Translations under genes and position numbers: made by a program
Shown: positions 32,675 to 43,910 of the stretch, piece by piece
How positions within the stretch are numbered: the stretch's first letter is position 1
How the letters are laid out: each line of letters opens with the position of its first letter
The notes under the pieces: model-generated
Databases searched by the model: none
Told to the model about the DNA's origin: nothing
The model's input: only the letters and a program-made list of their open reading frames with translations
NCBI GenBank assembly: GCA_015680905.1
Contig: CM027377.1
Location: 31,086,501 to 31,150,500, forward strand
From: Coptis chinensis
Lineage: Eukaryota; Streptophyta; Magnoliopsida; Ranunculales; Ranunculaceae
Length of the DNA stretch: 64,000 nucleotides
Direction of reading: 5' to 3'

Positions 32675-33741
32675 CACCGGTGAAATCGACCACCACAAGC
32701 TTCCACACGACCACCCAATTTAACCAATCGGTTTTAATCCTTGCAAAAACCCCTACAACTTTGTCAAACACAAAAACTCTAATTCTTACATTCCAAATTC
32801 TTCAACCAAACTAGATCTGGAAGTTTCTCGCCGCCATTAATGGCTTCTACCACCTCCGACAGCCCCCACACACTCAAACACACCCCCTTCCATCGACAAC
32901 CAACCCGACTACCTTATACATTTCATTTAACCCTTCCTCCACACTAGATTGACATCTCGTCCGCCATTAACAGAGCTTCGACAGCTCCCATTCGACAGCC
33001 CTCATTCCCACCTCAATCAATCCTCCTAATCCCATTACCAACAACCCATTCAAATACCCAAACAAAAAAACCAAACAACAAAGTTTAATCTAAACTGGGC
33101 GATTTCTGGTCGCCATTATCACAGTTGTTCAAGCTTCCACCACACTCCCCAGTAAACCAACAATCTCAATTCGTATCCCAACCACCGTATTAAACATTGT
33201 AAAGGTTCAGAAAAAAAAAGATAGTATACAAGACGATTCTTGGCTCGCGCCGCCGCCATTGTCGCTCTGTCGAGCTTCAACAGTCCAAAAAATATAACCG
33301 ACTTTACTAATAAAAACAAAACAATCACAGACGAGGAAGAGCAAGAAAAATAATAGGAAACAATGCACTCTTGTAAAACTGTTATACTCCCGTAAAACAT
33401 CTCCGTATAAACTATATAGGCGATAGACGAGAAAAAGGAAAAAAGAAAAACTACTCACCTTAATTAACAGCTCGACGAATCCCTCGTAGTCCGAGTCGTC
33501 GCGCTCCAACGCTCGAGCAAACAAGCCACCTCCATTTTTAATAAATGTTATTCTCTATGAACCTTATTTTCCAGAACAATACAAATATATACTTAGGTTT
33601 GAAACCCAAGCCCAACACAGACTCGGGCCCAGAAACCAGGCCCACATATCCCAAATCCAATTCAGCCGATTTTATAAATAAATAATTTAATTAATTAATA
33701 AATAGAAAATTACGTATTTTAAATGCGGGCGTTACAACTAA

Positions 33742-34239
33742 GTTAACTCAATCTTCTTCTTCCACAGTTCAAAAAAATAACGGTGAATTGCTGGATGGGA
33801 AGTTGAAAAAATGATTGTGCTTAAATAGCCCGTTGAAAGTGGCAGAGATGTTTTAATCTCATTTTGGGTGGACGTGGTCCCCACACAAAAAATAGTTTTG
33901 ACAAAAACACAGTTATGTTTATACCCTTCGTCCTTTCTCTCTTTATTTTCTATCACGAATCCTCTCTCTCTCTCTCTCCCTCTCTGTCTCTCTCCTAGTT
34001 TAACATTTTCCAAAGGCTTGTGTTTTCTTCTTACCCACTAAGAAGGTTCTAAATATGTTGTCATACCATTAAAAAAAAACATGTTGTCATAGGAAAATGT
34101 AGGTATCCTCTTCCAAAAACAAACTATTTATTTCCATTGCTAAGGTGATGATGGTGACCACCATACAATAGTTTGAACTAATAGGAGATTGTAGCCCACT
34201 AAGTATAATGTCCCAAACTATGAACACAATATAAGCCTT
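33742..34239. other. Interval with a CT-rich tract, no supported gene
   Basis: A CTCTCTCTCTCTCTCCC tract lies at about 33963-33993. The 91-codon minus ORF across it is low-complexity. Nothing else is recognised. Confidence 0.4.
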
Positions 34240-34948
34240 GTCATAATGTCGTACATGGGATGTGAGATACAATGTTTTAATATATATGATCATGTTTAGT
34301 TTAGTTAAATGTGTATTTTCAAGTTATCCAAATACGAATTATTCGAGAATGAAATCCAACTTTTGATGGAAAAGTCATGTAGAGATGGGAACATTTGATG
34401 AGTACTTGATTATTGGAAAGAGACCTGAAGCAGTAGTGGCAATAATGATGAAAATCGTATTAAGCGTGTATTTTCAGGTTATCCAAATACGAATTTAACA
34501 GCACCATATAATGTCGTACAAGTGAGATACAATGTCTTACTATGATCATAGTTAGTTCAGTTAAACGTCTCATTTAACAGCACCACATAATGTCGTACAT
34601 ATAAGATACAATGTTTTACTATGATCATATTTAGTTAAGTTAAATGTGTATTTTCAAGTTATCCAAATACGAATTATTCGAGAATGAAAGCCAACTTTTG
34701 GTGGAAAACTCATGTAGAGAGCGATAGGAACATTTGATGAGTACTGGATTATTGGAAAGAGACCTGAAGCAGTAGTGGAAATAGGGATGAAAACCGTATT
34801 AAGCGTTTATTTTTAGGCTATCCAAATACGAATTTGATAGCACCACATAATGTCGTACAAGTGAGATATATACAATGTCTTACTATGATCATATTTAGTT
34901 TAGTTAAACGTGTCATTTAATAGCACCACATAGTGTCGTACATGTGAG
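34240..34948 (+). repeat. Tandem repeat of a ~335 bp unit with ~80 bp sub-repeats
   Basis: The landmark GTGTATTTTCAAGTTATCC occurs at 34311 and 34646 (335 apart) with the following 200 bases conserved, including TTGGAAAGAGACCTGAAGCA. Within each unit, GCACCA(C/T)ATAATGTCGTACA recurs at 34501, 34580, 34840 and 34923, about 79-83 apart within pairs. A third unit is cut short by the hAT element at 34949. Confidence 0.8.
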
Positions 34949-35840
34949 CAGTGGCGGAGCCAGGAAATTCATCCAAGTAGGGCACCATAGAATGTGACTA
35001 CTGACGATAAATTCCTAATACATTTATAAGTACATCATAATAGCTTTTTTAATATGAAAATGAACAAAATATATAATAAATACATCATTAGAAAAAATAA
35101 AAAATAAAAAAACCAATTGGTCATAAAAAAGGAAACATAACTTGGAAGAAAAATTATCAGTTTATAATTTTATATAACTCCAATAACATAATAAATTTCA
35201 CAATTGCCCTCGGCGAGTTGAAGGATGCCCTGAAGCTGAACGACCCATCTTTTGGAAGCGTTGAAGGATTGAACCATGAAGCATTAAATCTCCGTAGTTT
35301 ATTGTATATAGGTGTTAATGGAAACTTGTGCTCACGGGGCTGAAAATGACTCTTTAGTAGATATGATCGACGAACAAAATCTTGCTCATTAGGAGGATAA
35401 TTTGAAATTCGAGGGCATAACCCCATATCAGGAAGATTTGTATGATCATTCTCAACACAGTTTCGCTTTAACGTAGGTTGCACTTGATTAGGGAGAATAT
35501 CTTCTACTACCATAGCTACAAGTGACTGATCAGGAATAGGCTTTCTTATGAGGAATTTGTCCATATCAACACAAAAATCAATTGCATTTTGTTATAAGAA
35601 ACCCCACATTGCAAAAGCCCAAAATTCTCAAAACCAGGGTTACTCACCTCCATCTACCAGTCAATACACCCCACAACTCAGCAACAACATAGGCTGGGGG
35701 GCTGCGCTGGGCATTAAAGTTAGACACTAGCAGTTAGGCCTTTTTCCTTTTTCCTATATATATATATATATATATATTAAAAATTCAAAATTGAGGGGGG
35801 GCCTAGGCCCTACTTAGTCCAATAATAGATCCGCCCCTTG
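34949..35840 (-). mobile_element. hAT-family relic with a TTF-type zinc-finger coding fragment
   Basis: The left end CAGTGGCGGAGCCAGGAAAT and the right end read inward, CAAGGGGCGGATCTATTATTGG, are the GGCGGA...-type termini frequent among plant hAT elements. Both ends are followed inward by AAGTAGGGC. It contains a transposase N-terminal piece on minus. The eight-base target duplication is not clear: the flanks share only TACATG. The right end touches the next LTR (TGATACATGC at 35839), so the two elements abut or overlap by two bases. Confidence 0.6.
35157..35564 (-). pseudogene. hAT transposase N-terminal (TTF-type zinc finger) fragment
   Basis: The 135-residue frame reads MDKFLIRKPIPDQSLVAM, then LPDMGLCPRISNYPPNEQ, DFVRRSYLLKSHFQPREHKF and YNKLRRFNASWF. 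The pattern '(D)PG.R..I..Y.PN..D.VRR.YL.KG.CQP..H.FP......RRF...WF' is that of the TTF-type domain preceding plant hAT transposase cores, a DNA-binding region. The usual Cys of 'CQP' is replaced (HFQP), and there is no catalytic core or hAT dimerisation domain in the element. Probably dead. Confidence 0.65.
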
Positions 35841-37433
35841 ATACATGCTCAAAAAGTGCATTTTAACCCTCGATTATACCTCTTGTTTAGCCATCTTAGT
35901 AGACTAATAGTGTTTGTAAGTTATGTTTTATGATTCTACAGGTGAAAAAGAGAGTTTTGTGGAATATTAGAGAAAAAGGGGTAAAACGGAGCAATTCGGA
36001 GCATTAAGGATCACATGGGAATCCCATGGACAATTATGGAGAAGGCCAAGGAATTGAAGCTATTAAAGATGCGACTTGGACCTATTTTAAAGCCTATTTG
36101 GAAGCCCAAGGCAAAATGATTCGTTGCTTGGACCAAAGCCCGCTAAAGAGGATAGAAGGATAGAGCAAAATAGGGAAAATAGAATTGCGCGTCTGGGACG
36201 CAAGGATTGTGCATCCAGACGCAATGCTCGGGTCCGAGACGCAAGGATCCTGCATCCAAATGCATGAACTGACACTGTAGCTACTTCCTTCTCAGTTTTT
36301 GAGAAGAAGTTGAACTCCGAAAGAAGTTGATTTGTATTAGGAAACAAATGGCGGTTTGGAATGCTTCTAGAACTCATTGTAACCCCTATAAATAGAGGAC
36401 CTAAGTGCCTCATGAAACTGACCAATTCACTTATATTCTTGTCTCCATAACTTGAGGCCGAGAGAGATTAATAATAAAAGATTCGGTTTTAACTAGTCGA
36501 GTCTTAATAAGTTAGTCTTTCTAGTCTTATGTTCTTTGACTCTTCTTCTTCTTATTCTTCGTGTTCTTCCTTATTTATGGACGGCTAATCTTCTCCTTCA
36601 AGGGAGGAGATGAAGCCAATGCTTAAGGTTTAATGATTCTTCTGGTTCATGGTGTTCTTCAATCAGGTTAGTTCTTTATGTGTTTAGTTATTAGTTCCAT
36701 TGCCAACACCAGGGGATGGAAGTATAGAATAGGGTTTATGTTTTGCAATATTAATATCATGCTAGTGTTTTTTTACTTTTCTTCCAGTAGTATAGTTCTT
36801 TAGAGTTAGGGAAGTATTCTTTGTGTTGCCTTAGAAGGGGTAGCTCAGGGAGTGGCTGCCTAAGGGAAGTATTCTTTGTGTTTGCCTTAAGTGATGATTC
36901 ATTGAATGGCCGCTCTATTAGGAAGTACTCCTTGATGTTGCTCTCGGTAATACATTGAATGGCTGCCTGAGCTTACATAAAAGGAAAGAAGATATTAATA
37001 GCATAAACATAGGAACAACCTTAAGTATAATTAATTGTTAATGATGTTTCATCCAAGAGGGCATCGACACTCGCTCGATTGCCTAATTGTAGTCTACTTG
37101 TGAGAACAACCATGAAGCAGAAGGCCATAGATCAAAAGTATTGGTGGATTCTAATCTCTTGAATTCTCTCTCTTATAAATTCTCAATAGTTTAGTTAGTT
37201 AGTTTAGTTTAGCATTAGAATCTAAAATCTCTACAATTATAGTTTTTAATCCCTCAAACCCCCTTTCCAGTCCTGTCCTTCACATAACAAACACTTAAAA
37301 GTGGAACGATACCCTACTCATTCTTTAGTTATTGAGGGATAATTAGGTTTTGATACACTTCTATTTTGTTCAACGACCATCATCTATCTACATTATCCAT
37401 ATACCATTAATAACACAAAAAGGAGTAAGGTCA
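35839..37433 (+). repeat. 5' LTR of the truncated Athila/Tat element (about 1.6 kb)
   Basis: Begins TGATACATGC and ends GGAGTAAGGTCA, two bases before the primer site. TATAAATAGAGG at about 36387 is a good TATA box, preceded by GCGCGTCTGGGACGCAAGGA-type GC-rich repeats (about 36187-36260). Near the end it has the CGATACCCTACTC...ATTGAGGGAT...TTTGATACACTTC stretch that I associate with plant Athila/Tat LTRs. No partner copy exists in the window. Confidence 0.65.
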
Positions 37434-37435
37434 AA

Positions 37436-37452
37436 TGGCGCCGCTGCGGGTT
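37436..37452 (+). promoter_or_regulatory. Primer-binding site of the truncated Athila/Tat element
   Basis: TGGCGCCGCTGCGGG, the same tRNA-Asp type primer site as in elements 1 and 2. Confidence 0.75.
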
Positions 37453-38069
37453 TAAGTTGTTTATGTTTAACGTTTTCTTTCAAGATTAGAAATTTAGATC
37501 TTGAGGTAATTTTAGCCGCATCATCCATCCTTTTGAGAAAGAGAGAAACTTAAAGGACATCTCGAAGATAAGATCTACCATAAAGGTTAGTCGAATCTTC
37601 ATTCTTTTTATTTCATTCTTAGTATAGTTACATCGTAGTTTAGTTTTATTGCTTTATAGTATAATTGCATTTAGGATCTTTTCAACAATTGAAGTTGTAA
37701 GCCAACATAGTGAAACATCAAACTCTAGTGTTTATTGTCTGAATCTTGACAAACGGACTATTGTCTGTGGGCCATGATACTTAAGCAATCCAAGTGATTC
37801 ACCATAACCCTAGAAGAGATAGCTTTAGATAATAGGCGAGATACTAGCTGCAAAGCCTAACCCAGTTGAAGGAAAGTAGTTTTACATTTTAGTATAATTT
37901 AGAATAGTTGCATATTAGTTTAATTGCATTCAAGCATAGTAGGATAGTTTTTTGTCATTTTTGCATAGCATTTTCTAGCGTATGCCCCGTCGTCCATATC
38001 ATCGTTAGGTAAGAACACAACAGTGGACAAGGTTTAACAACCGACTCACTACTAGACGAGATTGATACA

Positions 38070-39780
38070 ATGGCCGCACGCAATGATGGAGGTGTTATGG
38101 ACCCAAATAATCCTGAAGCTATCCCACCCATGCAAGCACAATAGAGGAAGAAGCTAAGTGATTTCTATTCGCCAATCATTGGAGACCCACCCAACAGTAT
38201 TGTTTTTCCAGAGACGTAGCTAACCGGTTTGAACTTAGAGCATCGGTAATCTCTATGCTTCCAAAGTTCAATGGTTCGATTAATGTTCACCTTATGTTCA
38301 CATGAACAAATTTCTATCGATCCTCGAACTTTCAAGAACGGAGAACATCGGGGATGAGAGTATCAAGTTAATTCTTTGTCCACTCTCACTTTTGTAAAGC
38401 ATCCGAATGGTTTCTTTGCCGCGGTGATCAATTCAATCAACAACTGGGAGAAGTTGAGAACAAAGTTTATGAACAAGTTCTACCCACCCCAGAAGGCAGA
38501 TGCCATGCAGCAAGCCATCGACAATTTCAAAGGGAAGGTAATTGAAGATATCATCAAAGCTGGGAGAAATTCAATAATCTGCTAGTCTTATGTCCACATC
38601 ATGGTTATGATAAGAGCACACTGGCTCATTTTTTCTTTCGAGGACTTTCTATTTTGAACAAGCAGATGATACAGTCAATGCATCAAGGTAAGTTTACATC
38701 ATTAGATGGAGAGGAAGCCTACAACTTTCTTGAGAATTCAGCTGAAGACACTCAATAATGGAGTACTAGCAACGAGGACGTAGCTAGAGTGGAGGGGGTG
38801 CCGAATCAATTTGGCAACCAAATGCAAGAAGACCCAAATCAAGTGATGCTATCAATTATGGCAAGCCTATCACCAGGACTTGAAACTCTGAACAAAAAAT
38901 TTGATCAGTTCTCCATGAATCCTCCAAAAGCAAACAATTTCCAAGCTAAACCTCAGCCATCCAAGCCATGTTATGCCATTTGTGAGCTATGTTCTGATGA
39001 AGGCCACACCACTGAAGAGTGTTCGTACTATCTAAATACTAATGTAGAGGCATGTAGTGTCAACTCTTTAGGAAGAAATAACCAGTTCAATCAGAGACAG
39101 AATTATTGGAAGCCACAAAATACAAATCAGAGGAATTTTCCTCCAGGATTCCAAAATCAGTCAAATCAGTTTCAGAATAACCAGTATTAGTTCTAAGACT
39201 GCCAGCAACCATATAGAAATCAACAGTTATACCAGAACCAACAATACCAAGCCAACACAAACAGAGAGTTAGTACCAGATCTTATGAGTGGATACATTAC
39301 TCCTACTCCCCAGTCGAGCAAAGTAGTTATCCTACATCTGGAAGAAGCTATCACCACCATTGTAAATGAGCTCAAAATCGGACAAATCAAAGAACCCGTA
39401 AGTTTGGAGAATAACTTTAGTGTCATTCAAGGCCGGATAGGGCAAATTCTGTCACCTTTGACAGAGAGATAAAAATAGCATTACCAAGCCGGCCGGAGCC
39501 AAATCCGAAAGGAAGAGGTGTCCCCGCAGTGGATAACCCGAGATTACTCGATGGAATGACCAAGTTAATCTTTGTCACCACTCCACTCGAGTCGCAAGAA
39601 AGTTGATAACAAGATTGTCTATGAACCAGGAAAAGATTCTGTGGAGCCTAAGGTAACTTATGTCCTCACCATCCCACCCAGTTCTAACATTCTAGATATA
39701 TCTAGTGTTGTGCCACCCGTTGAAGTTATTGTTGAAAGAGAAGCCGAAGAACTACTGTGGAAGTAAGTAAGAAGAAGCCA
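38070..39780 (+). pseudogene. Gag of the truncated Athila/Tat element
   Basis: Starts ATGGCCGCACGCAATG at 38070 and soon meets stops. Gag-like blocks in shifting frames: KLSDFYSPIIGDPPNSIVFP; NNWEKLRTKFMNKFYPPQK (38376-38585); a Cys/His knuckle CELCSDEGHTTEEC-like (IC ELC, 38990 region: C-x2-C-x4-H-x4-C); and an Asn/Gln-rich stretch with QNYWKPQNTNQRNFPPGFQ (38789-39190). At least four stops or frame changes make it non-coding as a whole. Confidence 0.75.
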
Positions 39781-39904
39781 TCACGAGTGACTCCACCTAT
39801 CACTCCACTATCTGTTACCAAGCCAACCGGGGTTCTAAAGAAGAGAACCGATATTGAAGAATCCGCCAAAGACCGCTTCTTCAAACTAGTGAATATCATA
39901 AAGG

Positions 39905-40546
39905 ATGACCAAAGATAAGGAGATTTGCGATGTATTTCAGAATTTGCATATTAATATCCCATTTCTGACCGCCATCAAGCAAGTTCCCTCGTATGCCAAA
40001 TTCGTGAAAGATCTAGTGAAGAAGAAGAACAACATTCCGAAAGAAGCTTTTATCGCTCCAAGATGTTCATCGTATCTACAGAATCTAGCGGTTGTGAAAC
40101 TGAAAGATCCTGGAAGTCCAACTGTTACATGCAGAATTGGAGATTCTTTGGAGGAGCAAGCTTTATTAGATTTGGGTGCCAGTGTGAATCTTTTCCCATA
40201 TTTCGTCTACGAGAAGTTATGCTTCAAGGATCTTAAACCTGCTGATGTTACTTTACAACTGGCAGATAGATTAGGGAAGATATCTAGAGGAATCATTGAA
40301 GACGTTATAGTCAAGATCGAAGATTTCTATTATCCGGTTGATTTCAAAGTACTCGACACAGAACCTACATCTGGTAGGCAGATACCAATCATTCTAGGCA
40401 AACCATTCTTGGCCACTGCAAATGCACTCATCAACTGTCGAAACGGTAATATGATGTTATTCTTTGGTAATATGAGAGTCGAGACCAATGTTTTCCATAT
40501 GTTACAGCAACCACAGGAGGTGTGTGCTGTGAACGAGTATGCATGA
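39905..40546 (+). pseudogene. Gag end and aspartic protease of the truncated Athila/Tat element
   Basis: An open frame of 213 residues. It opens with the pre-protease block VFQNLHINIPFLTAIKQVP and YAKFVKDLVKKKNNIPKEAF. The protease follows, with ALLDLGASVNLFPYFVYEKL at about residues 87-106, where the usual D-T-G is D-L-G, and IPIILGKPFLATANALINC at about 160-178. This enzyme would cleave the element polyprotein. The Thr-to-Leu change in the catalytic loop probably disables it. The ORF itself is the longest intact retroelement reading frame of this copy, but its ATG is internal to the polyprotein. Confidence 0.8.
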
Positions 40547-40725
40547 TTGAAGCGTTAGCACAGGATTATCTAACTCATTCATATCCTGCCGACGAGTTAT
40601 TAAAAGCTCTGATAGACTCCGACTGTGAGGAACTTAGTGTCTAGGAAATCAATGTGATTAACGAATGCTCTCTCTCTCCCCACTCTTCCATTCAAAGGTG
40701 ATCGGATCTGCTTTCTAACCGATGG

Positions 40726-42381
40726 TTGAACATTGTCAAAGAGAATGAGATCACTCATTTAGTTTTAATTTTGTAGTGGGTTTTTCTGTCCAATCCTATT
40801 TGTGTTTTGTATCGTACTTTAGTCGATTTTTTTTTGGCAATTTGTTTTAGCAGATGGATTTGTTTAATTTTTTTTGCAATTTGTGTTGTTTCTAATTGAA
40901 TGTTATTACTATTGATGAAGCTTTTCAGAGAAGGTGAATTGAGTTGAGTTAAAGAACTAAAAAATTGCTCTTAAAGGCATTGAGAGGAAAGCTATTTATG
41001 TGAAATTAGCTAGGCTTTGGCAGAGATTGGTTTTTGGAAGCTTTCAATGAAGGCGTGAAACTATAAGGAGTAATCAATGGGAATCTGCTCTTAAGGTATA
41101 CAACCATTGGCTAATTTAAGAGTTTGTTTTTAATCATTTATTTATAACTGTTTAATCATTTTTATAAGCTGTTAGATTTTTAATCAGTATCAGAAGTGAG
41201 TGCTTGATAAGATACAAAATAGACAACAACTGAAACTGTTCAGTTAGTAGCACTAATTGTTAGTTGGGTCTACTTTCTTTCACTATTCTATCTTACAGTT
41301 CCCGTTCATCACTTATATTTATGAGTTTAAGCCCATTCTTTTGTAAATATACTTGGGTGCTAATTTTGATTTTTTTTTATGAAAATTTGCAAATCGTAGG
41401 TTCATGATGCAACAATCTTTTCTCTAAAATCTTCTAGGTTATTAATTTTTTCCCTTAAAATCTTTGCATCAGTAAAATTATTTCATATTGCCTTTATCAT
41501 TGGCATTTTCTTAATTGTGCTTTATTTAGAGAAGCCTTTCCTGTGCGCATCAAGTCTTAGACAACATTCAGCTTAGAGTATGATTGTAGAAGCCTTTAGC
41601 TTTGTTAAAGGTACTATTTCACTAAGTATAGACACAAATTTAGAGTGTCACTGTCCACAATTAGGCTATCCATGTGAGCTATTTAAGCTTCTTTTGGCGT
41701 GAAGTAGTTGTTGCTTTGGAATTGGATGTGGGAATTCTATTAGTTAGTATTAGTTAGCTGGTGAATCTTATAGTATTGCTTCTTTTTCGTACTTTTAAGT
41801 AGTAATACTTAAAAGTCTATTGTCCCTAATCACGTGTAGGTCTCAAATCTAAAAGTTTTCCTATGGTTGAGATTTTGGATTTTGCCACAATTGGGATTGA
41901 GTGTAGTACTACAGTTAGTGTGCTTAGACTAGATATAATAGCTGAAGTCGGATTGCCAACGGGGACATAGCCATAGCTCTTGAAGGGACAATGAAAATAG
42001 TTTGAAATCCATTGATAATCAAGTAAGATTCTAAAATTGAATAAATGATTTTAAGCATTTTCCTAATCTTTCAGTAACATTTGCTGGGTTTTTATGATGA
42101 ACCATGTGATTGGACTATTCAACGAAGAATTTCATTATGGTTTCCATCCAATCTGAAATTATATATGTATTTCATGTGATATGAATTGGTTATTGCTTAA
42201 TATTGTGATTCATTTATGGTTAGAAACCATTTTTTAGAGCTACCAATTTCAGTTTTTCTGAATAACAAATTAGTGGTACTTTGGAGGCCCTGCTTTGAGA
42301 AAATCATTCTTGACCATTTGTGTTTTACATTTTTTGATGTGCCTATTTGTTTGATGTGTAGTTCATTTTTCTTTTGCTCAG
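40726..42381 (+). other. Intron-like or intergenic DNA upstream of the V-PPase exon
   Basis: AT-rich, with no ORF of note. It ends with TTTTTCTTTTGCTCAG, a strong splice acceptor for the V-PPase exon at 42382, so at least its right part is an old intron. Upstream V-PPase exons are not found. Confidence 0.5.
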
Positions 42382-42434
42382 GTGATTGCTGACAATGTTG
42401 GTGATAATGTTGGTGATATTACTAGGATGGGTTC

Positions 42435-43910
42435 TGATAAAACATAAAATGAAATAATCTACCTACGATATGAACGATGAACTCAAAACGTAAGTAAACT
42501 AAAACTATTCGACGTGTCTATGTTTATCAAAGTTTCTACTCTCAATTCTATCGAAATAGAGTGGAGTAACAAATTCGTTCCACTCCTAGTTCTCTAGCAT
42601 GGAATGTTTTCTAATCTAATTAGTCGGTCTTAAGTCTAATGAGAGCTTTACGAAGGGTGTTATACTACGATACCTATATGAAATTGATTATGTTGAATTT
42701 AACTACGAATGCTATGGAAATATGATTGTTTTTGAATCTAGATAAAGGATTAGAGGGAAATTGAATCCACCTCGAATCCAACTTAATAACCTAGTATAGA
42801 TTCTTGTATCTCGATTCTTACGTTCTTACGGCAAGAATTCGAGTTCTAATCCCTAGTGTTCATGGCATTTCTACCGAATACTAACTAGCATGTGAGGTCG
42901 TCCACCCATTCTCATGGCGAATCACGACCTTCTAGATTGGAATAGATTCTACAATGCTTCTACACTATACCACTAAGTTTTAAATCAAAGGCTTCATCAA
43001 CCCCTAATGGAGGTTTTAGCCTTGAGTCATCAAACCATCATTTCCCATTGAATTATAACTACACATCATATTAAAATTCTAACTTAACTAAATTAATTAA
43101 CAATGTTTCAATCTACTTAAACTACGAAATGATAATTAACAAGAATTAAAACTAGATCTATAAATTGAGATGACAAAAATCGAAATTGACAAAATAACTA
43201 TTTTATTTATCTAATCAATCAAGAACAATGATTCAAAGACTTAATCTAAAACAAGAATTGAAAATGGAACTACAACTTAATTAAAATACTGGAAACTAGA
43301 TCTAGAATTATCTATATTGTTTTAGGTCTAACTAGCTACCATTAACAAAGAGCTAAGCTTTGGTTTTTATATTTTCAGATCCAAAAATCGTGCATGGGCT
43401 TGGAGCCATGTTTTGGGCCAGAGAAACAGGCCCAAAACCCAATATTTTCAGTCCAAAAAGGCCTATTCAGCTGCAGTTGGCTTCAATAGACTTTTCGTCC
43501 ACTTATGCTCCTCTGATTGGGTCAAGGCTTGAACCATTGAAAAGCTCTTTCCTAGCCGGTCGTTTTGACGTAAGGTAGGTCCCATTCCGAGGTCTGAGTC
43601 CAAAGATACGGCCTTCAGAAGTTCTCACGACTTGTGTCTTTGTTTTCGCCACGCCCGACTTTTCAGCTTTTGACCGGGCTTTAGAAAGGCTTTGTCTTCT
43701 TGAATCTTGGCCTTTAATCACGAAACTCCTTAGTAACCAACCCTTGCTCCTTTATCTCGCTAAAGTGGCACATTTCTGCACATAATGGACTTTGAAACCT
43801 GAAATGCATAAAAACACGTAATCAGTGTTAACTCTTAATTATTACTCACATAATTGGTCTAAAAGTATGACTGTTATTCTGGTTAAAACTACAGTTTTGG
43901 GCTCTTATCA
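42435..43910 (-). repeat. 3' LTR of Athila-like element 2 (1476 bp)
   Basis: Starts TGATAAAACATAAAATG and ends TTTTGGGCTCTTATCA. Its last 20 bases are nearly the same as those of the element 1 LTRs, showing that the two families are related. Confidence 0.95.

Larger units (their letters stand above)
25739..33736 (-). mobile_element. Large LTR-like unit (about 3.5 kb without its nested CACTA), probably a solo LTR
   Basis: The ends on the plus strand are TGTCACATCCCGAATTTCG and AAATGCGGGCGTTACA, flanked by a perfect five-base duplication ACTAA (25734-25738 and 33737-33741). Read on minus, it starts TGTAACGCCCGC and ends CGGGATGTGACA, forms often seen at plant gypsy LTR ends. No second copy of the ends is present inside, and no gag or pol is seen, so a solo LTR left by recombination fits best. 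A CACTA transposon (28221-32674) sits inside. Several tandem repeats and GGTCAA-rich DNA fill the left part. A non-autonomous element with a decayed internal region is an alternative. Confidence 0.65.
35839..40725 (+). mobile_element. 5' part of a plus-strand Athila/Tat-type element (3' part missing)
   Basis: The order is LTR (35839-37433), primer site (37436), leader, gag (38070 to about 39780), and gag end plus protease (39905-40546). A spacer after the protease fades at about 40725, and no RT or 3' LTR follows. The 3' end has been lost by deletion, since the flanking DNA leads into an unrelated intron-like stretch. Its protease and gag are homologous to those of elements 1 and 2 but clearly a different family member. 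Confidence 0.75.

Noticed and set aside
32434..32814. 126-codon plus ORF and its minus partners
   Set aside because: Crosses the CACTA right terminus into LTR DNA and consists largely of subterminal repeats.
33207..33524. Minus ORFs of about 100 codons near the right LTR end
   Set aside because: Low-complexity Phe/Leu/Ser-rich frames in LTR DNA with no family pattern.
34949..35840. Eight-base hAT target duplication
   Set aside because: Flanks share only TACATG at differing offsets; not good enough to claim.
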